Shown piece by piece: positions 8,820 to 15,929 of a stretch of DNA of 64,000 nt. The translations under genes and the position numbers were made by a program. Each line of letters begins with the position of its first letter. Position 1 is the stretch's first letter. Source of the DNA: Kordiimonadales bacterium IMCC3096. Lineage in GTDB: Bacteria > Pseudomonadota > Alphaproteobacteria > Minwuiales > Minwuiaceae. The notes beneath the pieces are model-generated. The model did no database searches. It was not told the DNA's origin and saw nothing but the letters and a program-made list of their open reading frames with translations. The stretch is from positions 1,210,001 through 1,274,000 of the forward strand of contig CP018227.1 in NCBI GenBank assembly GCA_016865035.1. The letters are read 5' to 3'.

Positions 8820-9689
8820 ATGATGGTCTCAATTGTGCCGCCTTTGCAGGTTTCTTGCACGGGCCGTGATGCTGACCACCATCATATTGAGATTCGCCAG
8901 TTGGCGAAGTCACTTGACGGTGTCGGGCGTCTTTCTTCATCAATACTAGGATTTTACCTTCAAGGTGAGGTTAGAAAGGATTATAGGGCGCAAGATTTTC
9001 GCATTTACACTGGCCCACCCCAAGAGAATGGTGTATTATTTGAAATATTCGCGTTGATGAATTCGTCGCAGTTGCCGTTATATGCCCCTATGTTAGTTGA
9101 AGTGGGTGAGAGTTTTTTGCCGTGGATATGGTCGGCTGTGGTTGGTCGCGGAAGTGGAGACGCTAAATTGACCGAGAAGGCGCTTGATATGCTGGACAAG
9201 CAAGCTGAACGGCACGATGCATTCGCAAACGTGGTTCACGCGGGCCAGATGCGCGACAAGGCATGGATGCAGGAGCAAATAACCGCTCTGACGCACGTTA
9301 ACCGGACGGCGCTTCGCGAACTTCCGGCTCCGGTAGGGCATTCGTGCAACGATCAGGTGATTTACAAGAATTCAGTGTCGCCGACGATCATTGATGAGCC
9401 GGTTGCTCAAGCGTTAAGGTCGAAGGGTGAAATGGAGGTTGCGGACGAGATGGAAACAACAATGACCATTCGGTCACTGAACCTCGATACTGGTACTGGT
9501 TCTGCGGATTGGGACGGGGAAGAAGGTGGCCGAATTTCGATCAAAGTTACTGATCCCGCACTGGCTCTGCCAAAGAACGTTTACAGTGGATCTTTGGATG
9601 GGCAAATCCCGATAGCCGTAACTGCGAAACCGGTCTTGAAAGACGGAGAGATTTCGCGGCTGTACGTCAGCGATGCTCGGGCCAAATGA
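8820..9689 (+). CDS. Passenger protein of the IS1595 element, unknown function
   Basis: 289 residues, starting 77 bp inside the left end, with a strong AAGGGGAGGGA ribosome site before ATG 8820. I do not recognise a catalytic motif. The first half (HHIEIRQLAKSLDGVGRLSSSILGF) looks like a compact alpha/beta domain followed by a hydrophobic stretch near residues 80-110 (LYAPMLVEVGESFLPWIWSAVVG). The middle is helical and charged. The C-terminal 80 residues look beta-rich (GGRISIKVTDPALALP). It is not needed for a minimal IS, so it is cargo. It is followed with a four-base overlap by a 57-codon gene. Possible roles include a nucleic-acid-binding or regulatory accessory to transposition, or a host-interaction protein; none is shown. 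Confidence 0.8.
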   Translation: MMVSIVPPLQVSCTGRDADHHHIEIRQLAKSLDGVGRLSSSILGFYLQGEVRKDYRAQDFRIYTGPPQENGVLFEIFALMNSSQLPLYAPMLVEVGESFLPWIWSAVVGRGSGDAKLTEKALDMLDKQAERHDAFANVVHAGQMRDKAWMQEQITALTHVNRTALRELPAPVGHSCNDQVIYKNSVSPTIIDEPVAQALRSKGEMEVADEMETTMTIRSLNLDTGTGSADWDGEEGGRISIKVTDPALALPKNVYSGSLDGQIPIAVTAKPVLKDGEISRLYVSDARAK

Positions 9690-9859
9690 TCTCGCTTCGC
9701 AAGGCTCTGAAAGAAGGCAAGCTGGAAGAGTTCATCCGAGAGCATGAGAAGGACGCCCCCGGCGATCTGGAGAAGCTGGACAAGGCCATCAAGCGTCCTG
9801 CTTCGGATAAGTCGAAAGCAACTCCGAAAGCATCGTCTCGGGGCGCATCCGACGATTGA
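9686..9859 (+). CDS. Small basic/charged passenger protein (57 aa)
   Basis: Starts in the ATGA overlap with the stop of the 289-residue gene, so it is probably translationally coupled. The sequence begins MISLRKALKEGKLEEFIREH and is highly charged, with a helical first half and a Lys/Ser-rich tail. No known domain is visible. Its last 71 bases lie antisense over the 3' end of the transposase gene, which supports a compact, co-evolved element. It is also too short for ordinary gene-length cut-offs, so it is easily missed in annotation. Confidence 0.7.
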   Translation: MISLRKALKEGKLEEFIREHEKDAPGDLEKLDKAIKRPASDKSKATPKASSRGASDD

Positions 9860-10673
9860 AGCGGTACTCGAATTCCTTGGCGTAGCGCTCAAGGTACTCC
9901 GGGGATACGCTGGTGTGCGTTCCCTTGATGGAGCATTTCAGGTGACGCCAGAAGTTCTCAATGGCGTTGACCGTGGTGCCGTCTTCGGCAACGTACTGCC
10001 CGGTCGAATGATTGACCGTCCCGTGGTCGTAACCGGCTTCTGACAGCCCATTGTAGGACTTGAGCTCGTCGGTATCGACCATCGTGCCTTTGGCAACGTT
10101 GGCCTCGATGATCGGCTGGAGAGTGGCGCGGCGGACATTGGGAACAACCTTGAGCATCAGGTTGCCTTCACGCTGGAGCATACCAAATACGACCGTCTTG
10201 CCAGCGGCACCACGACCGCGTTTGCCCTTGCGGACACCGCCAACCATGGTTTCGTCAATCTCGACCGTGTGACCGGCACCGCCCAAGGGGGCTTCGCCGT
10301 CGATCTCGGCCATGTGCTCACGGACCTTCTGGCCCATGCGCCATGCCGTCTTGTAGGTCACGCCAGTCTGACGCTGGATCTCCTTCGCGGAGACCCCGTG
10401 TCGTGTCGTGGTGAACAGGAAGATCACATAGAACCACGTCTGGAGCGACGTGCGGGACTTCTCGAAGATCGTGCCAACTGTAGGATGGATATGATGACCG
10501 CACCACTGGCAGGAGAAGGCGCGTTCGGCCTTGATCGGATACCAGCGGGCTTCACGCTCGCACTTGGGGCAGACGTGATCCTGGCCGAACCGAACGTCGA
10601 ACAGGTGCGCCAAGCAGGCATCGTCATCATGGAACTGCTTGAAGAATTCACGGACTGTCGTCGGCTTGGGCAT
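9789..10673 (-). CDS. IS1595-family (ISXO2-like) transposase
   Basis: 294 residues. An N-terminal zinc ribbon with CPKC near residue 36 and CQWC near residue 56 comes first, then a helix-turn-helix-like segment (GVSAKEIQRQTGVTYKTAW), then the RNase-H-like catalytic core. In the core VEIDETMVGG carries the first Asp, TDELKSYNGL the second acidic site, and NAIENFWRHLK the third. This arrangement is that of ISXO2/IS1595 transposases. No frameshift or stop is visible, so the enzyme is probably active. A ribosome site AGGAG precedes ATG 10673. The 3' end overlaps the small passenger gene. Confidence 0.93.
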   Translation of the reverse strand: MPKPTTVREFFKQFHDDDACLAHLFDVRFGQDHVCPKCEREARWYPIKAERAFSCQWCGHHIHPTVGTIFEKSRTSLQTWFYVIFLFTTTRHGVSAKEIQRQTGVTYKTAWRMGQKVREHMAEIDGEAPLGGAGHTVEIDETMVGGVRKGKRGRGAAGKTVVFGMLQREGNLMLKVVPNVRRATLQPIIEANVAKGTMVDTDELKSYNGLSEAGYDHGTVNHSTGQYVAEDGTTVNAIENFWRHLKCSIKGTHTSVSPEYLERYAKEFEYRFNRRMRPETMLSELLSTYPKQDA

Positions 10674-10714
10674 GGATCATTTCTCCTATGCCCTTTAGAT
10701 GGTGACCGTCCTAC

Positions 10715-10737
10715 CGTATGTCAAGGGGATAGACCCC
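10715..10737. repeat. Right terminal inverted repeat of the IS1595 element
   Basis: Reverse complement of the left end over the outer 14 bases (AGGGGATAGACCCC at 10724-10737) and again at CGTATG (10715-10720). It directly abuts the right target duplication. Confidence 0.9.
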
Positions 10738-10745
10738 AAATTTGT
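10738..10745. repeat. Target-site duplication, right copy
   Basis: AAATTTGT, identical to 8735-8742. Removing the element plus one copy restores the LRR reading frame exactly. Confidence 0.93.
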
Positions 10746-11985
10746 CCCGAAAAACACCAGGCTTTTGACATTCTTCAATAGGGCCAAATCTTCCGGACGT
10801 TGAATTTCCGCACTTGCGCCAGTAAAATCCAAAATCTCGACTTTCCGGGCAAAATTACTTTCAAGTTTTTTCCCGGACAACAACATTTCAAGCACAATTT
10901 TCTCGGCTTCGACCACATCCGGATCTCTCTGCCGCACGCCCACTTCTCCAGGCTTTCGCCGAGAAACCTTCAGACGCTCGCTTGTAGCCTCAAGTGCTGA
11001 TGCGAGCCCACGAATCTGATCATAGGCAAGGTCCCGAACGCGCCCATTGAATGCGCTCCATTCCTTGTGCCAAATCTGAGCAACATCGGCGCCAATTCTT
11101 ATGCCGTCAGCCGTCTTGACCAGTATGTCCGGAAGCATGGACATCGCCTTGCTCGCAGAATGGTACCAGCGCGCAACGACAGGTCTGATACGGATCTGGG
11201 ATTGGATCGAGTGGCCGAGATTGGCACTATCCTGGAGTTGACGATGAAGCTTTTCGACCTCCCTGGAGCCTGGAATCGCCATCTGATCGAGATCTGCGCG
11301 TGCTGACAGCGATCCGGCAACAACATTTTCCGCACCTCTCGAGATGTTGGCAAATGCACCGTCATTTCCGAACCGGAGGGTTTCCTCTGCAACGACGGCG
11401 TCGTCATACTTCTCCTGCGCCTGAGATCTATATTCGTCGAGCGCAGTTCCAACCGCTCCGTAAAGTCGCATGATTGCGAGGTCCAAAGGGCAATCACGCG
11501 TGAAGTATACTTCGTCATCATCCTGCGAATCCGGTTCTGCACCCTCCAAATAGAAGTGATCACGACGAACCAGCGGGAGCATATGACGAGCGAAGTTCAG
11601 GGGCTCGAGACACCCCTCGGCAGTTCCATCCTTGAGGTGCCTGAGCGAACTGGAGATTTCCTGCAGCGCTTCAATGGGGAATTCGCGCGGAAGCAGGTTG
11701 ACACCGCGCAGAGTGTCTGCTGCCGCTTCAGCTTCCCTAGCAACTTGCTCCAGTTCACGCATGAGCTGTGGGTTCGGAGCGACATGATCCAACGCCATGT
11801 CACAAAGCATATGAGACTATCGGGGATCTTGCCAGTGGGCTCAATGAAGCCGGAGCGAATTAACGCCATTGGGCGCTTCTTCTTCAGCCAACACGCCTAA
11901 AAATTGCAGATCCTCACCACCCAGACAGCTGGACTTCCGGGTGGACGGGGTCATCCACCGCAAGAACGCCAATGTTCTGGAAAAC

Positions 11986-12060
11986 TGGAGCGGGCGATGA
12001 GATTCGAACTCACGACCCTAACCTTGGCAAGGTTATGCTCTACCCCTGAGCTACGCCCGC
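11986..12060 (-). tRNA. tRNA-Gly (anticodon GCC)
   Basis: Reads GCGGGCGTAGCTCAGGGGTA at its 5' end (position 12060). All four stems pair: acceptor GCGGGCG/CGCCCGC, anticodon stem TAACC/GGTTA around loop TTGCCAA, and a T-arm with TTCGAAT. The anticodon GCC is at 12026-12028. Discriminator T and an encoded CCA end at 11986. A GGTGGA/TCCACC hairpin at 11939-11958, without a T-run, lies downstream and may help termination. Confidence 0.97.
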
Positions 12061-12155
12061 TCGCGAGGTCGGGGATTTAAGCCAGTTCGGCGGGACTGGC
12101 AACCCCCAATTTCAGCCATTCAACAACTGGATTGCCGGGTCGACCGGCGACGGCG

Positions 12156-12548
12156 TCAACCGGTGGGGCTTGTCGTGTCCTCGATCCCCGCTTCCGCCAG
12201 CATCTCCCGCACCTCCGCCACGACATCCTTCAGGTGGAACGGCTTGGAGAGCACTTTCGCGGGGGCGCGATGGCGGCGGTTGGACTGCATCGCGACGGCG
12301 GCGAAACCGGTGATGAACATGACCTTGATGTTGGGGTCCGCCCGCTCGGCCCGGCGCGCCAGCTCGATTCCGTCGATCTCCGGCATCACGACGTCGGCCA
12401 GCAGCAGGTCGAAACGATTCGGTCCCAGATGCACCAGGGCCTCGATCCCGTCCCGCGCGGCAATGACCTCATGACCATCGCGCCGCAGCGCACGTGCGAG
12501 ATAGGGACGGAGGGAGTTGTCATCTTCCGCCAGCAGTATGCGCGCCAT
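12156..12548 (-). CDS. cpdR: CpdR-type single-domain response regulator
   Basis: 130 residues consisting of one receiver domain: acidic pocket EDD at residues 8-10, phosphoacceptor Asp52 in LLADVVMPEIDGIELARRA, and conserved Lys102 in KVLSKPFHL. The stretch VMFITGFAAVA followed by KVLSKPFHL is very like CpdR of Caulobacter and rhizobia. In Caulobacter, the unphosphorylated form acts as an adaptor delivering substrates to the ClpXP protease at the cell pole, under the CckA-ChpT phosphorelay. It has no DNA-binding output domain. Divergent from the N-formylglutamate amidohydrolase gene, a pairing seen in other alphaproteobacteria. Confidence 0.85.
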   Translation of the reverse strand: MARILLAEDDNSLRPYLARALRRDGHEVIAARDGIEALVHLGPNRFDLLLADVVMPEIDGIELARRAERADPNIKVMFITGFAAVAMQSNRRHRAPAKVLSKPFHLKDVVAEVREMLAEAGIEDTTSPTG

Positions 12549-12707
12549 GCCTTGATCGCCCCGAGCCGTTGTACCGTGTCACGGTCGACAGGGTGGCAGA
12601 ACCATCCAGTCCTGCACAACTGTCCACCGCGTCTGTTCAACTCACGTTAAGGCCAATTTGCGAAGAAAGCGTTGCATTGCTCACAGATTGCCGGATAGCT
12701 GAACATC

Positions 12708-13583
12708 ATGCAGATCGACCCGCGCCTCGTCCTGATCGACCCGCCGCTGGCCATTCACCAGCCAGCGAGCCAGACATTGCCCGTGGTGCTGACCTCTCCG
12801 CATTCCGGTCGCGACTATCCGGCACAGTTTCAGGCGGCCTCCCGTCTCGACACGCTGGCCCTGCGAAAATCGGAGGACAGCTTTGTCGAGGAGATATTCC
12901 TGGCCGCCAGCCGTCTGGGCGCCCCGCTGCTGCGGGCCCGGTTTCCCAGGGCCTATTGCGACGTGAACAGGGAACCCTACGAACTGGACCCGACCATGTT
13001 CGACGACGACCTGCCCGCCCACGCGAACACCAGCTCGGTGCGCGTGGCCGGCGGTCTGGGCACGATTGCCCGGGTGGTGGCGGGGGGCGAGGACATCTAT
13101 CGCGCCAAACTGCCCTACGCGGAGGCGGAGCGTCGCATCCGACACTACTACCGCCCCTACCATGCTGCGCTGGCGGAGCTTGTCGACACCACCCTGGCGC
13201 AGTTCGGGCAGTGCATCCTGATCGACTGCCACTCCATGCCCTCCATCGCGTTGCCGGTGGCCGGGCGCAGGGTTGGTGACAGGCCGGATATCGTGCTGGG
13301 TGACCGGTTCGGGACTTCCTGCCACCGCGATCTGACCGACAGGGTCGAGACCGAACTCAGCGCCCTCGGCTATCGCGTCGGTCGCAACGCGCCCTATGCC
13401 GGCGGTTTCACCACCGCACACTACGGACGTCCCGCCATGGGACTGCATGCGCTGCAGATCGAGATCAACCGCGCCCTCTACATGGATGAGGCCCGGTTCA
13501 CCCGCCGCCCGGAACTGCATAGGATCAGTCAGGACATGGCGGAAATGGTGCGGCGCATCATGTCCAGCATCTCGTTCACCTGA
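12708..13583 (+). CDS. N-formylglutamate amidohydrolase family protein
   Basis: 291 residues. Characteristic elements: LTSPHSGRDYP near the N-terminus, RFPRAYCDVNREPYELDP, LIDCHSMPS and LQIEINRALYMDE, which together supply the metal ligands and basic residues of the N-formylglutamate amidohydrolase (HutG-like) fold. The reaction would be hydrolysis of N-formyl-glutamate to glutamate and formate at the end of histidine breakdown. No hut genes are nearby, so the substrate may differ. Divergent from cpdR; the small RNA lies downstream, convergent with it. Confidence 0.88.
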   Translation: MQIDPRLVLIDPPLAIHQPASQTLPVVLTSPHSGRDYPAQFQAASRLDTLALRKSEDSFVEEIFLAASRLGAPLLRARFPRAYCDVNREPYELDPTMFDDDLPAHANTSSVRVAGGLGTIARVVAGGEDIYRAKLPYAEAERRIRHYYRPYHAALAELVDTTLAQFGQCILIDCHSMPSIALPVAGRRVGDRPDIVLGDRFGTSCHRDLTDRVETELSALGYRVGRNAPYAGGFTTAHYGRPAMGLHALQIEINRALYMDEARFTRRPELHRISQDMAEMVRRIMSSISFT

Positions 13584-13605
13584 CATTCGGATACCGGCAC
13601 CAGGC

Positions 13606-13691
13606 AAAAAAAATAGGCCGCCCCGTTGCCGGGACGGCCCAAGTCTAGGGAGGAAACGCCCAATCAGGGCCACGGCAGAGAGCAGACTCTC
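13606..13691 (-). ncRNA. mmgR: alpha-r8 / MmgR (suhB-type) small RNA
   Basis: On the minus strand three hairpins follow one another: GAGAG-TCTG-CTCTC at the 5' end, a small GCCC/GGGC loop, then the single-stranded decamer TTTCCTCCCT (13647-13656). A strong terminator hairpin (GGCCGTCCCG/CGGGGCGGCC) with eight T residues (13606-13613) ends it. The decamer followed by a terminator is the signature I know for the alpha-r8 family, which includes MmgR of Sinorhizobium, a regulator of polyhydroxybutyrate storage. A promoter-like pair TTGTTT (13730-13735) and TATGCT (13706-13711) with 18-bp spacing places the 5' end near 13691-13699. No open frame fits here. Confidence 0.8.
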
Positions 13692-13812
13692 ATGCCGCAG
13701 GAGCGAGCATATCTCGCAATTGCGAAAAGAAACAAGGGAAAAATTTCCGTCAGGGAATTCGCGCCCGTTTCCGTCTGCCCGAACTGGCCTGGTGCTTGCT
13801 TTTCAGAAACCC

Positions 13813-14535
13813 ATGAAAATATTCAGCCACATCCCCGACCGCGCCCCCCTGGCCCTGTTCTGCGGCCTCATCATGCTCGCGCTTGCCGTGCCTGTTGCGG
13901 CGAAACCCGTGGAAACAGAGACCCGTGCGTCCATCTGCCGTGACGCGGCGCTGGCGGCGGAGCGTCGCCACAATATCCCCAGCGGACTGCTGGCTGCGGT
14001 CGCCGTGGTCGAATCAGGCCGGGCAATTCATGCCGGGGCGGACATTTCTGCCTGGCCCTGGACGATCCATGCCGAGGGTCGGGGCCGCTGGCACGACGCG
14101 AAGTCCGAAGCGGTTGCCGCTGTGCAGGCGCTGAAGGCGAAGGGCGTGAAGAACATTGATGTCGGCTGCATGCAGGTGAACCTGCGCTATCACCCGGAAG
14201 CCTTCGACGATCTGGAAGGCGCGTTCGACCCGGCGACGAACGTCGAGTATGCCGCGACCTTCGTGAAACAGCTCTTTGCGGAGACCCGGTCGTGGTCACG
14301 GGCGATCTCCTTCTACCACAACCGCGAGCCGCAGCGCGCCAATGCCTACCGCCGCAAGGTCATGGCCGCCTGGGCCGGGGAACGTCAGCACGCCGTGAAC
14401 CAGATCCGGCTGGCCAGCAAGCCCGCCACCGGCATCAGGTTCCGCACCAGTTCGAGCCAGGTGCGCAACCTGCGCCTGCGCCCGTCACCCTATATCAGTG
14501 TGAAATCCGGCCAGCCGCGCATTCGCGGCTATTGA
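13813..14535 (+). CDS. Periplasmic lytic transglycosylase (SLT domain)
   Basis: 240 residues starting with a signal peptide that ends at VPVAAKP (about residue 28). Then comes an SLT/lysozyme-like domain: NIPSGLLAAVAVVESGR contains the catalytic Glu. NIDVGCMQVNLRYHP and ISFYHNREP are the other conserved blocks of family-1 transglycosylases. It should cleave glycan strands of peptidoglycan to 1,6-anhydro ends. The frame is open upstream into the preceding gene, so the start was set at the signal-peptide ATG; only a weak ribosome site is visible. The arginine-rich C-terminal tail has no known domain. Confidence 0.85.
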   Translation: MKIFSHIPDRAPLALFCGLIMLALAVPVAAKPVETETRASICRDAALAAERRHNIPSGLLAAVAVVESGRAIHAGADISAWPWTIHAEGRGRWHDAKSEAVAAVQALKAKGVKNIDVGCMQVNLRYHPEAFDDLEGAFDPATNVEYAATFVKQLFAETRSWSRAISFYHNREPQRANAYRRKVMAAWAGERQHAVNQIRLASKPATGIRFRTSSSQVRNLRLRPSPYISVKSGQPRIRGY

Positions 14536-14680
14536 GTGTCCCACAGGCTGCCAGGTCAGGCTGTGATCCAACCGTCGCCACGGCATATCTGCCCCTGATT
14601 GCAGGAAGATGACACTGTCTTCGTTCTGAAATACTGCCGCGCCATAAGACACCCGTATGTTCCGCCAGCGGGAGGGTGCC

Positions 14681-15193
14681 ATGGCTGATCCGAAACCCTA
14701 CAACGTGCTGTTCCTGTGCACGGGCAATTCAGCGCGAAGCATCATCGCGGAAGCGATACTCGCCCGGGAAGGCATGGGGCGGTTCAATGCCTACTCGGCG
14801 GGCAGCAACCCTGCGGGCAAGGTCCATCCCTACGCAGAGGAACTGCTGCGCAATCTCAATCACGACGTGAGCGGGCTCCGGTCCAAGAACTGGGACGAAT
14901 TCGGCGCACCGGACGCACCACAGCTCGATTTCGTCTTCACGGTCTGTGACAACGCGGCGCAGGAGGTGTGTCCGATCTGGCCCGGGCAGCCGATGACAGC
15001 CCATTGGGGTCTGCCGGACCCGGCAGGCGTCGAAGGGGTGGAGGCCGTCAAGCGACAGGCATTCACCGAGACCTACCGCATGCTGAACAACAGGATCTCG
15101 ATCTTCGTCAACCTGCCGCTGAGCAGTCTGGACCGGACGCGGCTGCAGTCCAGGCTCACCGAAATCGGCAAGGACAAGACGAAGACCGCCTGA
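14681..15193 (+). CDS. arsC: Arsenate reductase, thioredoxin-coupled ArsC (LMW-PTP fold)
   Basis: 170 residues from ATG 14681 (GGGAGGG five bases upstream). The P-loop CTGNSARS at residues 13-20 gives the nucleophile Cys13. A second pair, Cys89 and Cys96 in TVCDNAAQEVCPIWPG, is spaced by seven as in the thioredoxin-coupled ArsC of pI258, so the three-cysteine relay is complete. It reduces arsenate to arsenite in the cytoplasm. A channel gene follows after 15 bp, giving an arsC-aqpS arrangement. No arsR repressor is visible upstream. Confidence 0.9.
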   Translation: MADPKPYNVLFLCTGNSARSIIAEAILAREGMGRFNAYSAGSNPAGKVHPYAEELLRNLNHDVSGLRSKNWDEFGAPDAPQLDFVFTVCDNAAQEVCPIWPGQPMTAHWGLPDPAGVEGVEAVKRQAFTETYRMLNNRISIFVNLPLSSLDRTRLQSRLTEIGKDKTKTA

Positions 15194-15208
15194 GGGACAG
15201 CGACTGAC

Positions 15209-15871
15209 ATGACAGCTACGACCGGCAAGCGCCTCGTGGCGGAGGCCCTGGGGACCGCGATCCTGCTGGCGACCGTCGTCGGGTCCGGAATCATGGGCCA
15301 GACCCTGGCCCAGGGAAACGACGCCATTGCCCTGCTTGGCAATACGATCGCCACGGGCGCAATTCTCGTGGTGCTGATCGTGATGTTCGGTCCGCTGTCC
15401 GGTGCGCATTTCAACCCTGCCGTCACCCTGGTGTTCCTGTTGCGGGGGGAAATCACGGCGCTCATCGCGGCGGTCTACGTCGTGTTCCAGGTGGCGGGCG
15501 GCATTGCCGGCGTGATGGCAGCGCACGTCATGTTCGAGATGGACATGATCAGCGCCTTTGCCCGCCCCCGTACCGGCATCGGACAGTGGTTCGCGGAGGG
15601 CGTGGCAACCTTCGGACTGGTGCTGACGATCCTTGGCACCGTGCGCCATCGGCCGGCCTGGGTGGGACCGGCAGTCGGCCTCTACATCACCGCCGGGTAC
15701 TGGTTCACCGCCTCCACCAGCTTCGCCAATCCCGCCGTCACCATTGCCCGCAGCCTGACCGACAGCTTTGCCGGCATCGGTGCCGCCGATGTTCCGGGGT
15801 TCATCCTGTCACAGGTTGCCGGAGCGGCCATTGCCTGGGCCGTGGGCAGGTATCTCTTCGACGACGACTGA
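15209..15871 (+). CDS. aqpS: AqpS-like MIP-family channel (probable arsenite efflux)
   Basis: 220 residues, six hydrophobic segments. Both NPA boxes are present: AHFNPAVTL near residue 69 and FANPAVTIARS near residue 174. The second box followed by Arg is the usual aquaglyceroporin filter position. Next to arsC, as in the Sinorhizobium ars operon where AqpS replaces an ArsB pump, it probably lets arsenite flow out down its gradient. The arsenic role is inferred from the neighbour; the fold itself is certain. Confidence 0.88.
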   Translation: MTATTGKRLVAEALGTAILLATVVGSGIMGQTLAQGNDAIALLGNTIATGAILVVLIVMFGPLSGAHFNPAVTLVFLLRGEITALIAAVYVVFQVAGGIAGVMAAHVMFEMDMISAFARPRTGIGQWFAEGVATFGLVLTILGTVRHRPAWVGPAVGLYITAGYWFTASTSFANPAVTIARSLTDSFAGIGAADVPGFILSQVAGAAIAWAVGRYLFDDD

Positions 15872-15929
15872 GACCAGCCGGACGGTGACGCGCGGTGCCG
15901 TCACGGGTCCGGACACTGCCGGAGCCGGA

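Larger units (their letters stand above)
8743..10737. mobile_element. IS1595-family transposon with two passenger genes
   Basis: A complete 1995-bp element. The ends are inverted repeats beginning GGGGTCTATCCCCT on both sides and matching at about 20 of the first 23 bases, flanked by perfect 8-bp direct repeats AAATTTGT. Inside are a transposase on the minus strand (9789-10673) and, convergent with it, a passenger operon on the plus strand (8820-9689 and 9686-9859). Insertion is in the coding region of the LRR gene. Intact ends, an intact transposase and a perfect duplication argue for a recent insertion. Family assignment rests on the transposase, the GGGG-type ends and the duplication length. 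Confidence 0.93.
10695..11810 (-). pseudogene. LRR protein, N-terminal fragment truncated by IS insertion
   Basis: The first 357 codons are native; the last 14 (GSIPLTYGRTVTI) are read from the transposon end before a stop. The native part is a long, mostly helical region of unknown family (for example PVVARWYHSASKAMSMLPDI) with many charged residues. It leads into the first LRR-like segment (DLALLKNVKSLVFFGTN), where the cut occurs. The start is uncertain: an in-frame stop lies three codons before ATG 11810, no ribosome site is evident, and ATG 11798 is an alternative. The gene lies just downstream of a tRNA-Gly on the same strand. With the fragment at 8272 it forms a 511-residue ancestral protein. 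Confidence 0.8.

Noticed and set aside
8272-12060. Genomic island integrated at the tRNA-Gly gene
   Set aside because: The LRR gene is AT-rich and next to the tRNA, but there is no integrase and no repeat of the tRNA 3' end at the far side; only the IS element has proven ends.
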